From Ktedonobacter robiniae (GTDB taxonomy: Bacteria; Chloroflexota; Ktedonobacteria; Ktedonobacterales; Ktedonobacteraceae): DNA of 64,000 nucleotides. Within the stretch, counting starts at the first letter, position 1, and each line of letters starts with the position of its first letter. The DNA lies in assembly GCF_016587375.1 (NCBI RefSeq), contig NZ_BNJG01000008.1, forward strand, positions 1 to 64,000, read 5' to 3'. Under the pieces are notes generated by a model. That model did not search any database. It had not been told where the DNA came from and saw only the letters and a program-made list of their open reading frames with translations. Below, piece by piece: positions 35,170-43,695 of this stretch. A program made the position numbers and the translations under genes.

Positions 35170-35224
35170 ATCTCTCTTGTTCCTTTCCTTTTCTTGACAC
35201 CCAACAGAGCACATGCTATTATCA

Positions 35225-35278
35225 CAATGTTAAGATAATAAACGAAATAAAAGTCAATGTCAAGTATTTTAACGTTAA
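35225..35278. promoter_or_regulatory. Divergent cupin/marR control region
   Basis: On the minus strand TTGACA (35263-35258), 17 bases and TATTAT (35240-35235) form a near-perfect promoter for the cupin gene. TTAACGTTAA (35269-35278) is a perfect palindrome beside the -35 box. A related word, CAATGTTAAG, lies at 35225-35234 just past the -10 box. Both are good candidates for MarR sites. Confidence 0.6.
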
Positions 35279-35304
35279 GTTATTTGTATGGCTGGGAGGA
35301 ATAC

Positions 35305-35805
35305 ATGGCTGATGCAATTGACAAGGTAATGGATCAATGGCACGGGGAGCGTCCCGACGTTGACCTCTGGTCGATGGGCGTTCTCGGTCGGGTCGCGCGG
35401 CTCTCACGTGTGCTGGAAAGGGAGTATAAGAAGTTTTTCAGCGAGCACGGGTTGGAGGCGTTTGAGTTTGATGTGCTCACGACACTGCGTCGATCAGGAG
35501 AGCCATATGAACTCACTGCCTCTGCCTTACTCAAGGCGGCATTGGTGACCTCCGGGGCCATCACAAATCGTATTGATCGCATGGAGGCCAGAGGCTTCGT
35601 CGAGCGGGTGCGAGATCTTGATGATCGACGTTCCGTCCGTATCCGACTCACACCGCATGGACGCGAAGTTTTGGACAGAATCTTCAGTCTCCATGCCGCG
35701 AACATGGAGCGCATACTCCAGCCCTTGGACCGAGAAGAATGTGAACAGCTTGCGAATATGCTCCGCACCTTGCTGGAGTCCTTTGGGGATACCTTCCTGG
35801 AGTGA
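35305..35805 (+). CDS. MarR-family transcriptional regulator
   Basis: This 166-residue protein starts at 35305 after GGGAGG. The winged helix-turn-helix is 'FEFDVLTTLRRSGEPYELTA', 'AALVTSGAITNRIDRMEARG' and the wing 'RVRDLDDRRSVRIRLTPHGR', with the conserved DxRS/R pattern. It is divergent from the cupin gene, 135 bases apart, and probably represses it and itself via the palindrome at 35269-35278. The ligand is unknown. Confidence 0.9.
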   Translation: MADAIDKVMDQWHGERPDVDLWSMGVLGRVARLSRVLEREYKKFFSEHGLEAFEFDVLTTLRRSGEPYELTASALLKAALVTSGAITNRIDRMEARGFVERVRDLDDRRSVRIRLTPHGREVLDRIFSLHAANMERILQPLDREECEQLANMLRTLLESFGDTFLE

Positions 35806-35977
35806 GCGGCAGTGTCCTGCAAGCACCACTGCCTTCTCTTTGTGCTCTGAATACGCTCAAATAGTAGATAGCCTCCTGCGATGCATCGCAGGAGGCGCGC
35901 TTCATCTTTGGGGGTATGTCACGTTTTCTTTTCTGCGGTGATATTACTAGCGAAATTTGTGTAGCAAAGGAACACAC

Positions 35978-36526
35978 ATGCAGCTAGAACAAAGGGATGA
36001 AAACATTCAAGACACACCTCTCCATGCGACGCTCTTTGACCAGCACGGTAAGGCTATTCTTGGCTACCTTCGCCTGCATACGCCCTCGTTAGAGGATGCG
36101 GAGGACCTGATGCTAGAAGTATTTATCGCCGCATTGGAAAAGGAGAGTTTACCTATACTTTCGCCGGGCGAGCAACTGGCCTGGTTACGAAAAGTTGCTT
36201 AAAACAAGCTGTTCAACAGCTACCGACGAACACAACGACATCCACAAACTTCACTAGACGCAATCTCGGACCTGCTTTTCTCGGAGGAGGGACCAGAGCA
36301 GGTTGTTTTGCAACGCGAGGCATATCAACAACTGCGTGCCCATATCAAGCGACTTCCTGTGCTTCAGCAACAAACCCTACAATTGCGTTATCATTATGGG
36401 CTGAGTTGTGCTGAAATCGCTGTTTTACTTCAAAAACGCGAAGAAGCAGTACGTAAATTACTTTCACGCACTGTACAGTCTCTGCGACATTTATATAGGC
36501 AAGCAGAAGGAGAAAATAAATGCTAG
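35978..36526 (+). pseudogene. ECF-type sigma factor interrupted by an in-frame stop
   Basis: ATG at 35978 follows AAAGGA. The frame gives region 2 ('HGKAILGYLRLHTPSLEDAE', 'EQLAWLRKVA'), then TAA at 36200-36202, and continues without frame change as 'NKLFNSYRRTQRHPQTSLDA' and region 4 ('LPVLQQQTLQLRYHYGLSCA', 'EEAVRKLLSRTVQSLRHLYR'). In ECF factors this position reads 'VARNKxxDxYRR', so an Arg codon has become TAA. The two halves would otherwise make a 182-residue protein. The downstream gene overlaps its last seven bases, as in the sigma/membrane pair at 373-1999. It is either a recent pseudogene or a misread. Confidence 0.8.
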
Positions 36527-37971
36527 ACCGCGAGGATCTATTGCCCGAAGAACAGGCGTCTCCTGAATTGCTCAAGGAATTGCAGGTACTCTATCAAATG
36601 CATTCTGACGAAAAGCAACTACTGCTACGAACCAGAGTGCGCCTGGCAAAAATGTCCGTGCCGCTGTCTTCAGATGCTCAGGGACCTTCCGCGAAGATGC
36701 AGAGAAAAGCATCGAAACAGGCACGAGGATTTCCCATCCCAGCTACACGACCCTGGTTGCGGAGTCTCAATACGCTGGCTGCAGTTCTTATCGTTACGTT
36801 AATCGTTAGCGCGCTTGTGCTTACCTTCTCGCTGGTTCGCAATGCCAGAGTTGCCAAAGACAATACATCGCAAGTGGCTACTTCTCATGAGCCAGCGCCG
36901 AAGCTCATAGAGCTTACAGAGGGGGAGCGCTTATGTATGGTGAACGAAAAGGATGGATGGTCTATCGGAATAGGAAGCCAGGATGCCTGGGGCTCTATTT
37001 TGCGTACCACTGATGGAGGCAAGAGTTGGAAACTGGTAACACCGCCTGGAATTCATCGTGTCTCCGACCTCTACATTCTCGATAACAATACCGCCTGGTT
37101 ACCGATATGGGATCAAACAAAAAGCCCGTATCCTGTATGGCTCTACCGCACAATTAATGGCGGCACATCATGGCAACGCTTTACTTTCTCAGGAAGCGAT
37201 ATCCAATCGCTTACATTTACTGATCAGAATCATGGTTGGGCAGTAAAGACTCAACAGCCGCAGCAAAATACGTCACAGTCTCAATCACAGCAGACAATTG
37301 GGGGTAGCATCCAGCAAAAACCTACTCTGCCTAAAAACACCCTTCTGCACACACATGATGGAGGCAAGACCTGGCAAAGCGTCGCGCCTTTTCCCGCTGG
37401 AATGGGAGGCAGCTTATACTTCATCGATGAGCAAACTGGTTGGACGACAGGCGTTGATAAACCTGGAATCGAGATAATAATGTCAATCTACATCACTCAC
37501 AATGGAGGCAGGACCTGGCAAAAACAATCCTTGCCCAATACCCCAGGAAAACTCGCTATGGCACAACAACCCATCTTCTTTGACAAGAGTACAGGGTACT
37601 TCTTAGCCCGATTTGATACGCCCAACATACAGTGGTATGCCTATACAACACATGATGGCGGTAACTCATGGCAGAGAAGTAACACCGCAGTACCCAGTTC
37701 AGTACGTCTACTTGTAGACGACCAACACGCAATAGGAGCCACCCTTGACCAGAAATCCGATCTGAAAGATATCTTCATCCTGAACTTGACAGACAATCGA
37801 ACGGTTTCTACCTCTCCCAATAGGAATGGAACGCTTATTGATTATAGCTTTCCCACTGTACGCGTGGGCTTTGTTTTTAAACAGACATCAAGCAGTGCTA
37901 TCGATCTTTATAAGACAATCGATGGTGGCAAGACCTGGTTCAAGGTAAGTACCTTGCCGAAAGCTGCATAA
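36520..37971 (+). CDS. Membrane-anchored protein with BNR/YCF48-like repeats
   Basis: This 483-residue protein has an acidic N-terminus, one membrane helix at about residues 85-108 ('LNTLAAVLIVTLIVSALVLT') and an outside beta-propeller-like domain. Repeats of the form 'THDGGKTWQSVAPFP', 'THNGGRTWQKQSLP', 'THDGGNSWQR' and 'TIDGGKTWFKVSTLP' are Asp-box (BNR) motifs as in YCF48/Hcf136-like proteins and sialidases. A Gln/Ser-rich insert lies at about residues 245-270. It overlaps the sigma gene and is probably its membrane partner (sensor or anti-sigma), by analogy with the pair at 373-1999; no anti-sigma domain is recognised. Confidence 0.75.
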   Translation: MLDREDLLPEEQASPELLKELQVLYQMHSDEKQLLLRTRVRLAKMSVPLSSDAQGPSAKMQRKASKQARGFPIPATRPWLRSLNTLAAVLIVTLIVSALVLTFSLVRNARVAKDNTSQVATSHEPAPKLIELTEGERLCMVNEKDGWSIGIGSQDAWGSILRTTDGGKSWKLVTPPGIHRVSDLYILDNNTAWLPIWDQTKSPYPVWLYRTINGGTSWQRFTFSGSDIQSLTFTDQNHGWAVKTQQPQQNTSQSQSQQTIGGSIQQKPTLPKNTLLHTHDGGKTWQSVAPFPAGMGGSLYFIDEQTGWTTGVDKPGIEIIMSIYITHNGGRTWQKQSLPNTPGKLAMAQQPIFFDKSTGYFLARFDTPNIQWYAYTTHDGGNSWQRSNTAVPSSVRLLVDDQHAIGATLDQKSDLKDIFILNLTDNRTVSTSPNRNGTLIDYSFPTVRVGFVFKQTSSSAIDLYKTIDGGKTWFKVSTLPKAA

Positions 37972-38030
37972 CAGGTATCAAAACGCGCCGTAAAACCCCT
38001 GTCTTGGACATGTCTTTTCTACACATGTAA

Positions 38031-38095
38031 CAATGGCAAATGAACGGAAAACAGCTGCCTCTCATCGGCAGCTGTTTTCCGTTCATTTGCCATTG
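38031..38095. terminator. Perfect 29-bp hairpin
   Basis: Arms 38031-38059 and 38067-38095 (CAATGGCAAATGAACGGAAA... and complement). It lies between the YCF48-like gene and the convergent APH-like gene. Confidence 0.75.
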
Positions 38096-38185
38096 CTCAC
38101 TTCCCATGGATGTGTTCGAGCCATATGAATGCTTCACCTCATCTGGTTTTCCTTTCATTGTATCAATCGGTTTTCAAATAAGCTC

Positions 38186-39094
38186 TTAGCAAAGATCGCG
38201 CGCAATTTCTACACAGCGTTTGATTGCCCATTGAGCGATGTTCCATTCCTGCTGGAGAGCTGTTTCATAGACTTCGGTCAGGCCAATGCGTAATTGATAA
38301 CAAAGAATCCGTTCCTGATAAGTGGGGAGGCTTGGGAAGTGATTCCCAAAGTAGGTGGCCTGTTCCCTCATACACTCCAGCCAGGGACTCCAGAAATAGG
38401 CGGTCGCGACATCAAACAGGGGATCGCCATACTTAGCATTCTCCCAATCGAGTACGGCGGTGATGCGCTCTCCATCAGTGAGTACATTATTCGAGCCGAA
38501 ATCACCGTGAACCAGGGCGCGCTCCTCCGGACACTGCTTTACGAGAGCGAGAAACGTCTTGAGCACTTCCTGGCACACAGCAAGTTCTTTCGTGGGTAGC
38601 GCGCGTTCCCAAGCATAAGTCTGTGGCTCTAGAAGAAACTCCCGCCATGTCACATAGACTCCCTGTCCAGATGCGTCAAAATCGCCAAAGCCCGTGGTAT
38701 CATCCGGATCAAAATTGCTCAATGCCAGCCAGACATCAGCAGTTGGCTTCAGGAGGCGTTGAAGCGTAGCACTATCGACATCCTGAAGTGTGATGCCTGG
38801 CATTTTTTCGCTTATACAGAAGGCATGTTGCGCATCAATATATCCCGTCTGGATGACACGTGGAATAGGGACTTGCTCGGAATGGAAATGGTGATAAGCG
38901 TAGGCATCTTTTTGAAAGCCCGCGATGGAGGGGTTGATGCGAATGATGTACTCGGCACTACCACACTTGAAGGAAAAGGCCTGCGACTCTTCGCCTTCAA
39001 TCATCTGCTGGAGAGTGTCTACCTCACTTCTATAGTGATCACGAAGAAAGGTTTTTATTGCTTCCAGATCTAGTGTCGTCTTCTGTTTACTCAT
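38186..39094 (-). CDS. Aminoglycoside phosphotransferase-family kinase
   Basis: This 302-residue protein has the APH/choline-kinase fold. The catalytic loop is 'RALVHGDFGSNNVLTDGE' (HGDxxxxN) and the metal-binding motif 'ITAVLDWENAKYGDPLFDVA' follows. The N-lobe has 'EESQAFSFKCGSAEYIIRIN' with the ATP-binding Lys position replaced by Arg/Ile wording, so that residue is not certain. The overall pattern resembles hygromycin-B kinases, but many relatives phosphorylate sugars or other metabolites. Single gene between terminator hairpins. Confidence 0.8.
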   Translation of the reverse strand: MSKQKTTLDLEAIKTFLRDHYRSEVDTLQQMIEGEESQAFSFKCGSAEYIIRINPSIAGFQKDAYAYHHFHSEQVPIPRVIQTGYIDAQHAFCISEKMPGITLQDVDSATLQRLLKPTADVWLALSNFDPDDTTGFGDFDASGQGVYVTWREFLLEPQTYAWERALPTKELAVCQEVLKTFLALVKQCPEERALVHGDFGSNNVLTDGERITAVLDWENAKYGDPLFDVATAYFWSPWLECMREQATYFGNHFPSLPTYQERILCYQLRIGLTEVYETALQQEWNIAQWAIKRCVEIARDLC

Positions 39095-39120
39095 ACGCAG
39101 AAGTATACACTATGCGTGAG

Positions 39121-39153
39121 GGGGACGACGCGTGCTTCAGCAGCGTCGTCCCC
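39121..39153 (-). terminator. 11-bp hairpin after the aminotransferase gene
   Basis: GGGGACGACGC (39121-39131) pairs with GCGTCGTCCCC (39143-39153). It stands after the aminotransferase stop at 39172. Confidence 0.6.
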
Positions 39154-39171
39154 ATTCTCAATCCTACCGCG

Positions 39172-40410
39172 CTAAGCCTTGACCGCGATCTCTGCCAGGG
39201 CTTTGTGGAAGACGCGGCCAAGGCGCGCGATGCCCTCGCGGATCTGCTCAGGGGTGGCGTTGGAGAAGCTCAGGCGCAGGGTGTTGTCGCCACCGCCCTG
39301 CGCGTGGAAGGACGTTCCAGGCACAAAGGCTACGTTCTCTTTGACCGCCTCGCGCAGCAGTTCGGTCGAGTTCAGGCCTTCTGGGAGGACGACCCAGAGG
39401 AACATGCCACCCTGGGGACGTGTCCAGCGAATGCCTGCCGGGAAGTACTCCTCCATAGCCTGCAACATGATGTTGCGCCGCTCGCCATAGGTGCGGCGAA
39501 TGAGCGGAATATGTTGCTCGATGAAGCCCTCACGCAGCAATTCATGGACGATCAGCTGGTTAAGCGAGGCCGTATGGAGGTCTGCGCCCTGCTTGGTCTG
39601 GACAAGCTTGCGTATTAGTTCTGGAGAGGCGACGACCCAGGCCACGCGCAGGCCAGGCGTCAGTACCTTGGAGAAGGTATTGAGCTGAATGATGTTGCCT
39701 CGGTATGGCTCGCCTTCGCTCTTGCGCTGCTGGCTATCCAGCGTGAGCAGGGAAGGGAGGGGCTCGCCCTCGAAGCGCAGTTGTGAGTAGGGATCATCCT
39801 CAACGACCGGGACGCCATAGCGGTTGGCCAGCTCGACCAGTTGCTTGCGACGCTCCAGAGAGAGCGTCACGCCCGAGGGGTTCTGGAAATTGGGCAGGAC
39901 ATACATCAGCTTGGGCTTGAGAGCCAGCATCTCCTCCAGGGCATCGGTGCACAAACCATTTTCATCGGAGGGGACCGTGATGTAGTCAGCGCCATAAGGA
40001 GCCATCGCCTGCAATGCGCCCATATAGGTTGGGGACTCGACCAGGATGCGGTCACCAGGATTGACCAGCAGGCGCCCGACGAAGTCCAGGCCCTGCTGCG
40101 AGCCGGAGACGATAAAGACATTCTCAGGTGTGATCGTTAGCCCATCGCGGGAGGAGGTCTGCGCGATCAGCTCAAGCAGAGGGCGGTAGCCTTCCGAGGG
40201 ACCATACTGCAGGGCCTGCACACCACGCTCCTGAAGGACCTTCTGTGTGGCGGATGCGACCTTCTCTACCGGAAAGATCTCAGCGGCAGGCAAACCGCCC
40301 GCGAAGGAGATCACCTCAGGCTGCTCGGTAAGCTTGAGGAGGTCGCGAATGGCGGAACTCTTCATCAGTTGGATGCGTTGCGCGTAGTGCTGGTCCCAAA
40401 AGTCTGGCAT
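39172..40410 (-). CDS. PLP-dependent aminotransferase, LysN/2-aminoadipate type
   Basis: This 412-residue protein is a fold-type I class I/II aminotransferase. The PLP Lys is in 'LNTFSKVLTPGLRVAWVVA', the Asn/Tyr motif in 'LMYVLPNFQNPSGVTLS' and 'VPVVEDDPYSQLRF', and the Arg for the carboxylate in 'NTLRLSFSNA'. The N-terminus 'MKSSAIRDLLKLTEQPEVISFAGG' region (split at 20) is typical of 2-aminoadipate and aromatic aminotransferases of the LysN/MocR-catalytic group. It would move an amino group between amino acids and 2-oxoglutarate. No pathway partner lies beside it. Confidence 0.9.
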   Translation of the reverse strand: MPDFWDQHYAQRIQLMKSSAIRDLLKLTEQPEVISFAGGLPAAEIFPVEKVASATQKVLQERGVQALQYGPSEGYRPLLELIAQTSSRDGLTITPENVFIVSGSQQGLDFVGRLLVNPGDRILVESPTYMGALQAMAPYGADYITVPSDENGLCTDALEEMLALKPKLMYVLPNFQNPSGVTLSLERRKQLVELANRYGVPVVEDDPYSQLRFEGEPLPSLLTLDSQQRKSEGEPYRGNIIQLNTFSKVLTPGLRVAWVVASPELIRKLVQTKQGADLHTASLNQLIVHELLREGFIEQHIPLIRRTYGERRNIMLQAMEEYFPAGIRWTRPQGGMFLWVVLPEGLNSTELLREAVKENVAFVPGTSFHAQGGGDNTLRLSFSNATPEQIREGIARLGRVFHKALAEIAVKA

Positions 40411-40651
40411 GGATAGGCTCCTTTTGTATTTGCTTTTTCTGTATTTTTTACTGGAGATAACGTTCAGTGTAGAGTGTGATGGATAGCATGTCTACAGCCA
40501 ATGGCAGTCAATGTTGGGTTAAAGTATAGCAATTGGCTCCCTTCGATGCACAAGATATCCCCCTTTTGGGCGGCGCTAGCCTGGTTGTGGTTGTATTGGG
40601 TTAAATAAATACTTCTTGCTAAATGAAAGCATAGTGTGCGAATAATAGAAC

Positions 40652-41602
40652 ATGAAGCTCTTCTTTGGGCTGGAAAGGATCACAATCAACGCTATGCAAC
40701 TTGTTATTCTAGGGATACTCCTGCTTGCCATTCCCGTGAGTATTTGGCTTATACTCTGTCTCGAAACTTTGGTAAGTCCTTCCTCTCGAAGAGGATTGGT
40801 TGATATGAATCCACTTCTCTTTTTAATTGCATTCTTGGGCGCGTTCACAGGTGAATGGTTATTGCTCGGACTCTGGATTGCTGGACTCTTTCTCCTTGCT
40901 TCTGGAATTGCGGAAATCGGGCATTTTTCACTTGAATTTATCCTTTTCAGCGAGGGCCTGGCCTTTCTAGCCAGTATCCTGACACTGGTATGGTGGTTTC
41001 GCAGATCACGGCCAAATACGCATACTACCTCTGTTGCTCCAACCATCACATCCTCGACTCCTCCTGTGTCTGCGCAAAAGGTGCCAGTATGTCTGCGGGC
41101 ATCGGCAGCCCCCGCCGTCTTACACTTAAACACCCCATATAATTCTGGTAACATTACCATCACAGTTCATGAGTACAAAAAGCGTCGCGCGTTTCGCCCT
41201 ATGCTTAACCGCTTTGAAGCTGGCTGGAAGGAGCAGGGGCAGCCCAAAACATGGTTTGTCGAATTACAATGCACGATACGAAATAACTCTACAGACCAGG
41301 TTTATATCTGGGGGCAGCTGGAAGAGATTGTACCCGATGATGTCATGCCCCATCCTCCTCACAAATTACGCCAGTTTCCTCCCATCAACGCTGATGACAG
41401 CAACGACATCGTACCTGGCAGCGCGGACCTCACTCATATCAAACATCGTTTCGAGGTCAAAGATCTCATAGAAACAAATGTATTCTTCAAGCTCAATGAA
41501 AGCATGAATCTTCAGATGATGGCCTTTTCACTGTACGTTTCGTCTACACAATCCGGAGTATACAGCGAATATCCTCCTCTCTTTAGCATTGATGTATCAT
41601 AA
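40652..41602 (+). CDS. Membrane protein with soluble C-terminal domain, unknown function
   Basis: This 316-residue protein has about four membrane helices in the first 115 residues ('MQLVILGILLLAIPVSIWLI', 'LFLIAFLGAFTGEWLLLGLW' and others). A Thr/Pro/Ser-rich linker and a C-terminal strand-rich domain follow ('TWFVELQCTIRNNSTDQVYI'). This last part resembles DUF4352-like or other Ig-like domains. The start could be 40652 or 40694 (AAAGGA stands ahead of the latter, rather far). No partner is evident. Confidence 0.6.
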   Translation: MKLFFGLERITINAMQLVILGILLLAIPVSIWLILCLETLVSPSSRRGLVDMNPLLFLIAFLGAFTGEWLLLGLWIAGLFLLASGIAEIGHFSLEFILFSEGLAFLASILTLVWWFRRSRPNTHTTSVAPTITSSTPPVSAQKVPVCLRASAAPAVLHLNTPYNSGNITITVHEYKKRRAFRPMLNRFEAGWKEQGQPKTWFVELQCTIRNNSTDQVYIWGQLEEIVPDDVMPHPPHKLRQFPPINADDSNDIVPGSADLTHIKHRFEVKDLIETNVFFKLNESMNLQMMAFSLYVSSTQSGVYSEYPPLFSIDVS

Positions 41603-41822
41603 CTATTTTTGCCACAATAAATGGGCTTTGCACAAAAATGGTATTCAGCGTAAGAGCAGATAAGTAGTTTTTTAAATTTGTGTTGAAGTATAGGATCAAT
41701 TTTGTCCGTTATTCAGGGTATACTGCTCGTGAGGCGAGGATGAACGGGTCTGTGGTGAGTATGAGTGACGAACTTGTATGTACAAGGAAGAGCGTTTCTA
41801 GCAAGAAGAGAAGGAGCTAAAG

Positions 41823-42212
41823 ATGAAATTGACCTATATTCCCCTGATCGTTGCCGACTTTCCAGTGGCGCTTCGCTTCTGGCGTGACGTGGCAAAGCTG
41901 CCTGTAACATACAGCGATGAGGCGATGGGCTATGCCTCGTTTGACACGGGCAGCACTACCTTGCTGCTTCTAAGTGCAGCACTCGCCAATGCGGGTAAGA
42001 TTTCGACTTTGGCAGCACCGTCCCAGAACCATTCCATGTATCTCTCTTTCCAGGTGGATAACGTTGATGCCACTTATGCTGATCTGATCGCGGGCGGAGC
42101 CACATCAGTCTATGAACCGCGAGATTTTCCAAATATGCAGGCACGCCAGGCCCACATCACTGATCCCGATGGTCATTTGATCGAGCTCTACACACCATTC
42201 CCTAAAGCCTAA
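41823..42212 (+). CDS. VOC-family protein
   Basis: This 129-residue protein starts after AGAAGGAG. It has two glyoxalase-fold modules: 'LTYIPLIVADFPVALRFWRD', 'YASFDTGSTTLLLLS', then 'SMYLSFQVDNVDATYADLIA' and 'QAHITDPDGHLIELYTPF', with the C-terminal Glu of a metal site. It is followed after 15 bases by the DinB-like gene and is probably co-transcribed with it. Confidence 0.85.
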   Translation: MKLTYIPLIVADFPVALRFWRDVAKLPVTYSDEAMGYASFDTGSTTLLLLSAALANAGKISTLAAPSQNHSMYLSFQVDNVDATYADLIAGGATSVYEPRDFPNMQARQAHITDPDGHLIELYTPFPKA

Positions 42213-42227
42213 GAAAGATGTAAGCGT

Positions 42228-42866
42228 ATGACAAACATTTATCTGGAAGTAGGCGAGAAGAAAGTTGCGGCCTGTTCTCTGGAGTGGCCTGGCTGGTGTC
42301 GTTTTGCGAAAACGGAGGAGGCGGCGATCCAGGCTCTTATGGCATATGCTCCCCGCTACAACGTGATCGCTCACAAAGCGGGGCTGGAGTTCAATCCAGG
42401 TGAAGCTGTGGTTGTCGAGCGTGTAACCGGCGACTCGGGCACGGAGTTCGGTGCTCCCTCAGTCATGGTCGCTAGCGACACGGTACCGCTCGATGCTGCG
42501 ACAGCCGCACGCTGGGTTGCCTTGTTGCGAGCGGCCTGGGAACTGCTGGACGAGGTGGTTGCTGTCTCGCCCAGCACCCTGCGCAAAGGGCCACGCGGTG
42601 GCGGACGTGAGCGCGACGAAGTCTATCGCCACGTTATCGAGGTCGAGCGCACCTACGCGCGCAAAATCGGCGTGCGCCACAAGCCCTTCCCGCCCGGTGA
42701 CCGCAACGCCCTGGCTGCGCTGCGTGAGGATATGGGCTCTGTCCTGAGCAGGCCCTCCGATGGGGCGCCCCTGGCTCCTGGTGGCTGGTCTAATGCCTAT
42801 GCCCTCCGGCGCATTGCCTGGCACGTTATCGATCATATCTGGGAGATCGAGGACCGTCGAGATTAA
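42228..42866 (+). CDS. DinB-like protein
   Basis: This 212-residue protein has a small N-terminal strand region ('YLEVGEKKVAACSLEWPGWC'). A helical part follows with 'RWVALLRAAWELLDEVVAVS', 'EVYRHVIEVERTYARKIGVR' and the C-terminal 'AWHVIDHIWEIEDR'. The paired His positions fit the four-helix DinB/YfiT superfamily, whose members include metal-dependent thiol transferases. The reaction here is unknown. It is likely in an operon with the VOC gene; its stop overlaps the end of the convergent membrane-protein gene. Confidence 0.65.
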   Translation: MTNIYLEVGEKKVAACSLEWPGWCRFAKTEEAAIQALMAYAPRYNVIAHKAGLEFNPGEAVVVERVTGDSGTEFGAPSVMVASDTVPLDAATAARWVALLRAAWELLDEVVAVSPSTLRKGPRGGGRERDEVYRHVIEVERTYARKIGVRHKPFPPGDRNALAALREDMGSVLSRPSDGAPLAPGGWSNAYALRRIAWHVIDHIWEIEDRRD

Positions 42867-43627
42867 AATGCGTAGTAGATGTAAAGCTGGCTGAGGAAGT
42901 AGAGGGCAATCACGACAAGCATGGCGATATGGAGCGCGACGCGTACCCTGGGCGAGAGTGATTGGCCTCGTTTCTCGCTCCATTCTGTAAGCAGGTAGGG
43001 GAGAATGAAGAGCGCGGCAAGGATGAAGGGCAACGCGAGCATAGCCAGGGCAAGTGCGCCGTGAGTGAACATAGTGGCAGCATGTAATCTATACAGGGTG
43101 AGCGCCAGCAGGAACATGGCCCCGCCCAAGGCAAAGGGGAGCGCTGTCAGCCTGCGCAGGCAGGTAAGAATAGAATGTTTAGGATCGATGAGACTTATCA
43201 GCCAGCTTCTGATGATGAACGCCAGTGCGAGAAAGGGAACAAGCAGAACGCAGAGATGCGCAAAGTTAAGGAGCCAGGGCGTGGATAAGTCTGGCAGGAG
43301 AAGTGTGATCCATGCGAAATTTATGTCCCAGCCAACCCTCTCCAGGAGAGCCAGGGGAAGCGGGGCCGCTAGCGTCCCCAGTGTGGTCATTACCAGGAAG
43401 CGCTCGCGGGGACGCTCGGAGAGGTGAGCGTGCCTGGCAAGGAGAGCGGCGCTGCACCAGCCCAGCGCCGCGAGGAGTAGTATGAGCAGGAGTGTGATCG
43501 TTAGCGATACTGGCAAGTTGAGGGCATGCAGCCGATAGAGCAGCCAGGCACGACCCAGCAGTGGTGGGACGAAAAGCAACCAGACCGGATTGCGCAGTGG
43601 TGGAAGCGTCGAGCGCAGATAATGCAT
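42863..43627 (-). CDS. Multi-pass membrane protein, unknown function
   Basis: This protein of about 254 residues has seven membrane helices ('LPVSLTITLLLILLLAALGW', 'TPWLLNFAHLCVLLVPFLAL', 'LALAMLALPFILAALFILPY', 'LHIAMLVVIALYFLSQLYIY'). Met at 43627 is the likely start, with only a weak AGGA ahead; an upstream in-frame Met at 43666 would run through the hairpin. No family is recognised. The strong hydrophobicity on this strand and the clean frame argue that it is a true gene. Confidence 0.55.
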   Translation of the reverse strand: MHYLRSTLPPLRNPVWLLFVPPLLGRAWLLYRLHALNLPVSLTITLLLILLLAALGWCSAALLARHAHLSERPRERFLVMTTLGTLAAPLPLALLERVGWDINFAWITLLLPDLSTPWLLNFAHLCVLLVPFLALAFIIRSWLISLIDPKHSILTCLRRLTALPFALGGAMFLLALTLYRLHAATMFTHGALALAMLALPFILAALFILPYLLTEWSEKRGQSLSPRVRVALHIAMLVVIALYFLSQLYIYYAF

Positions 43628-43643
43628 AGCGTGATTCCTGGCA

Positions 43644-43677
43644 GGCGCTTGTTTGCTCGCAAACAAGCGCCTTTTTT
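43644..43677 (+). terminator. Rho-independent terminator on the plus strand
   Basis: GGCGCTTGTTTGC (43644-43656), loop TC, complement (43659-43671), then TTTTTT. This is the only classic T-tailed terminator seen. It points rightward although the genes on both sides run leftward. Confidence 0.75.
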
Positions 43678-43695
43678 ATTGAGATGCTAGAAACT

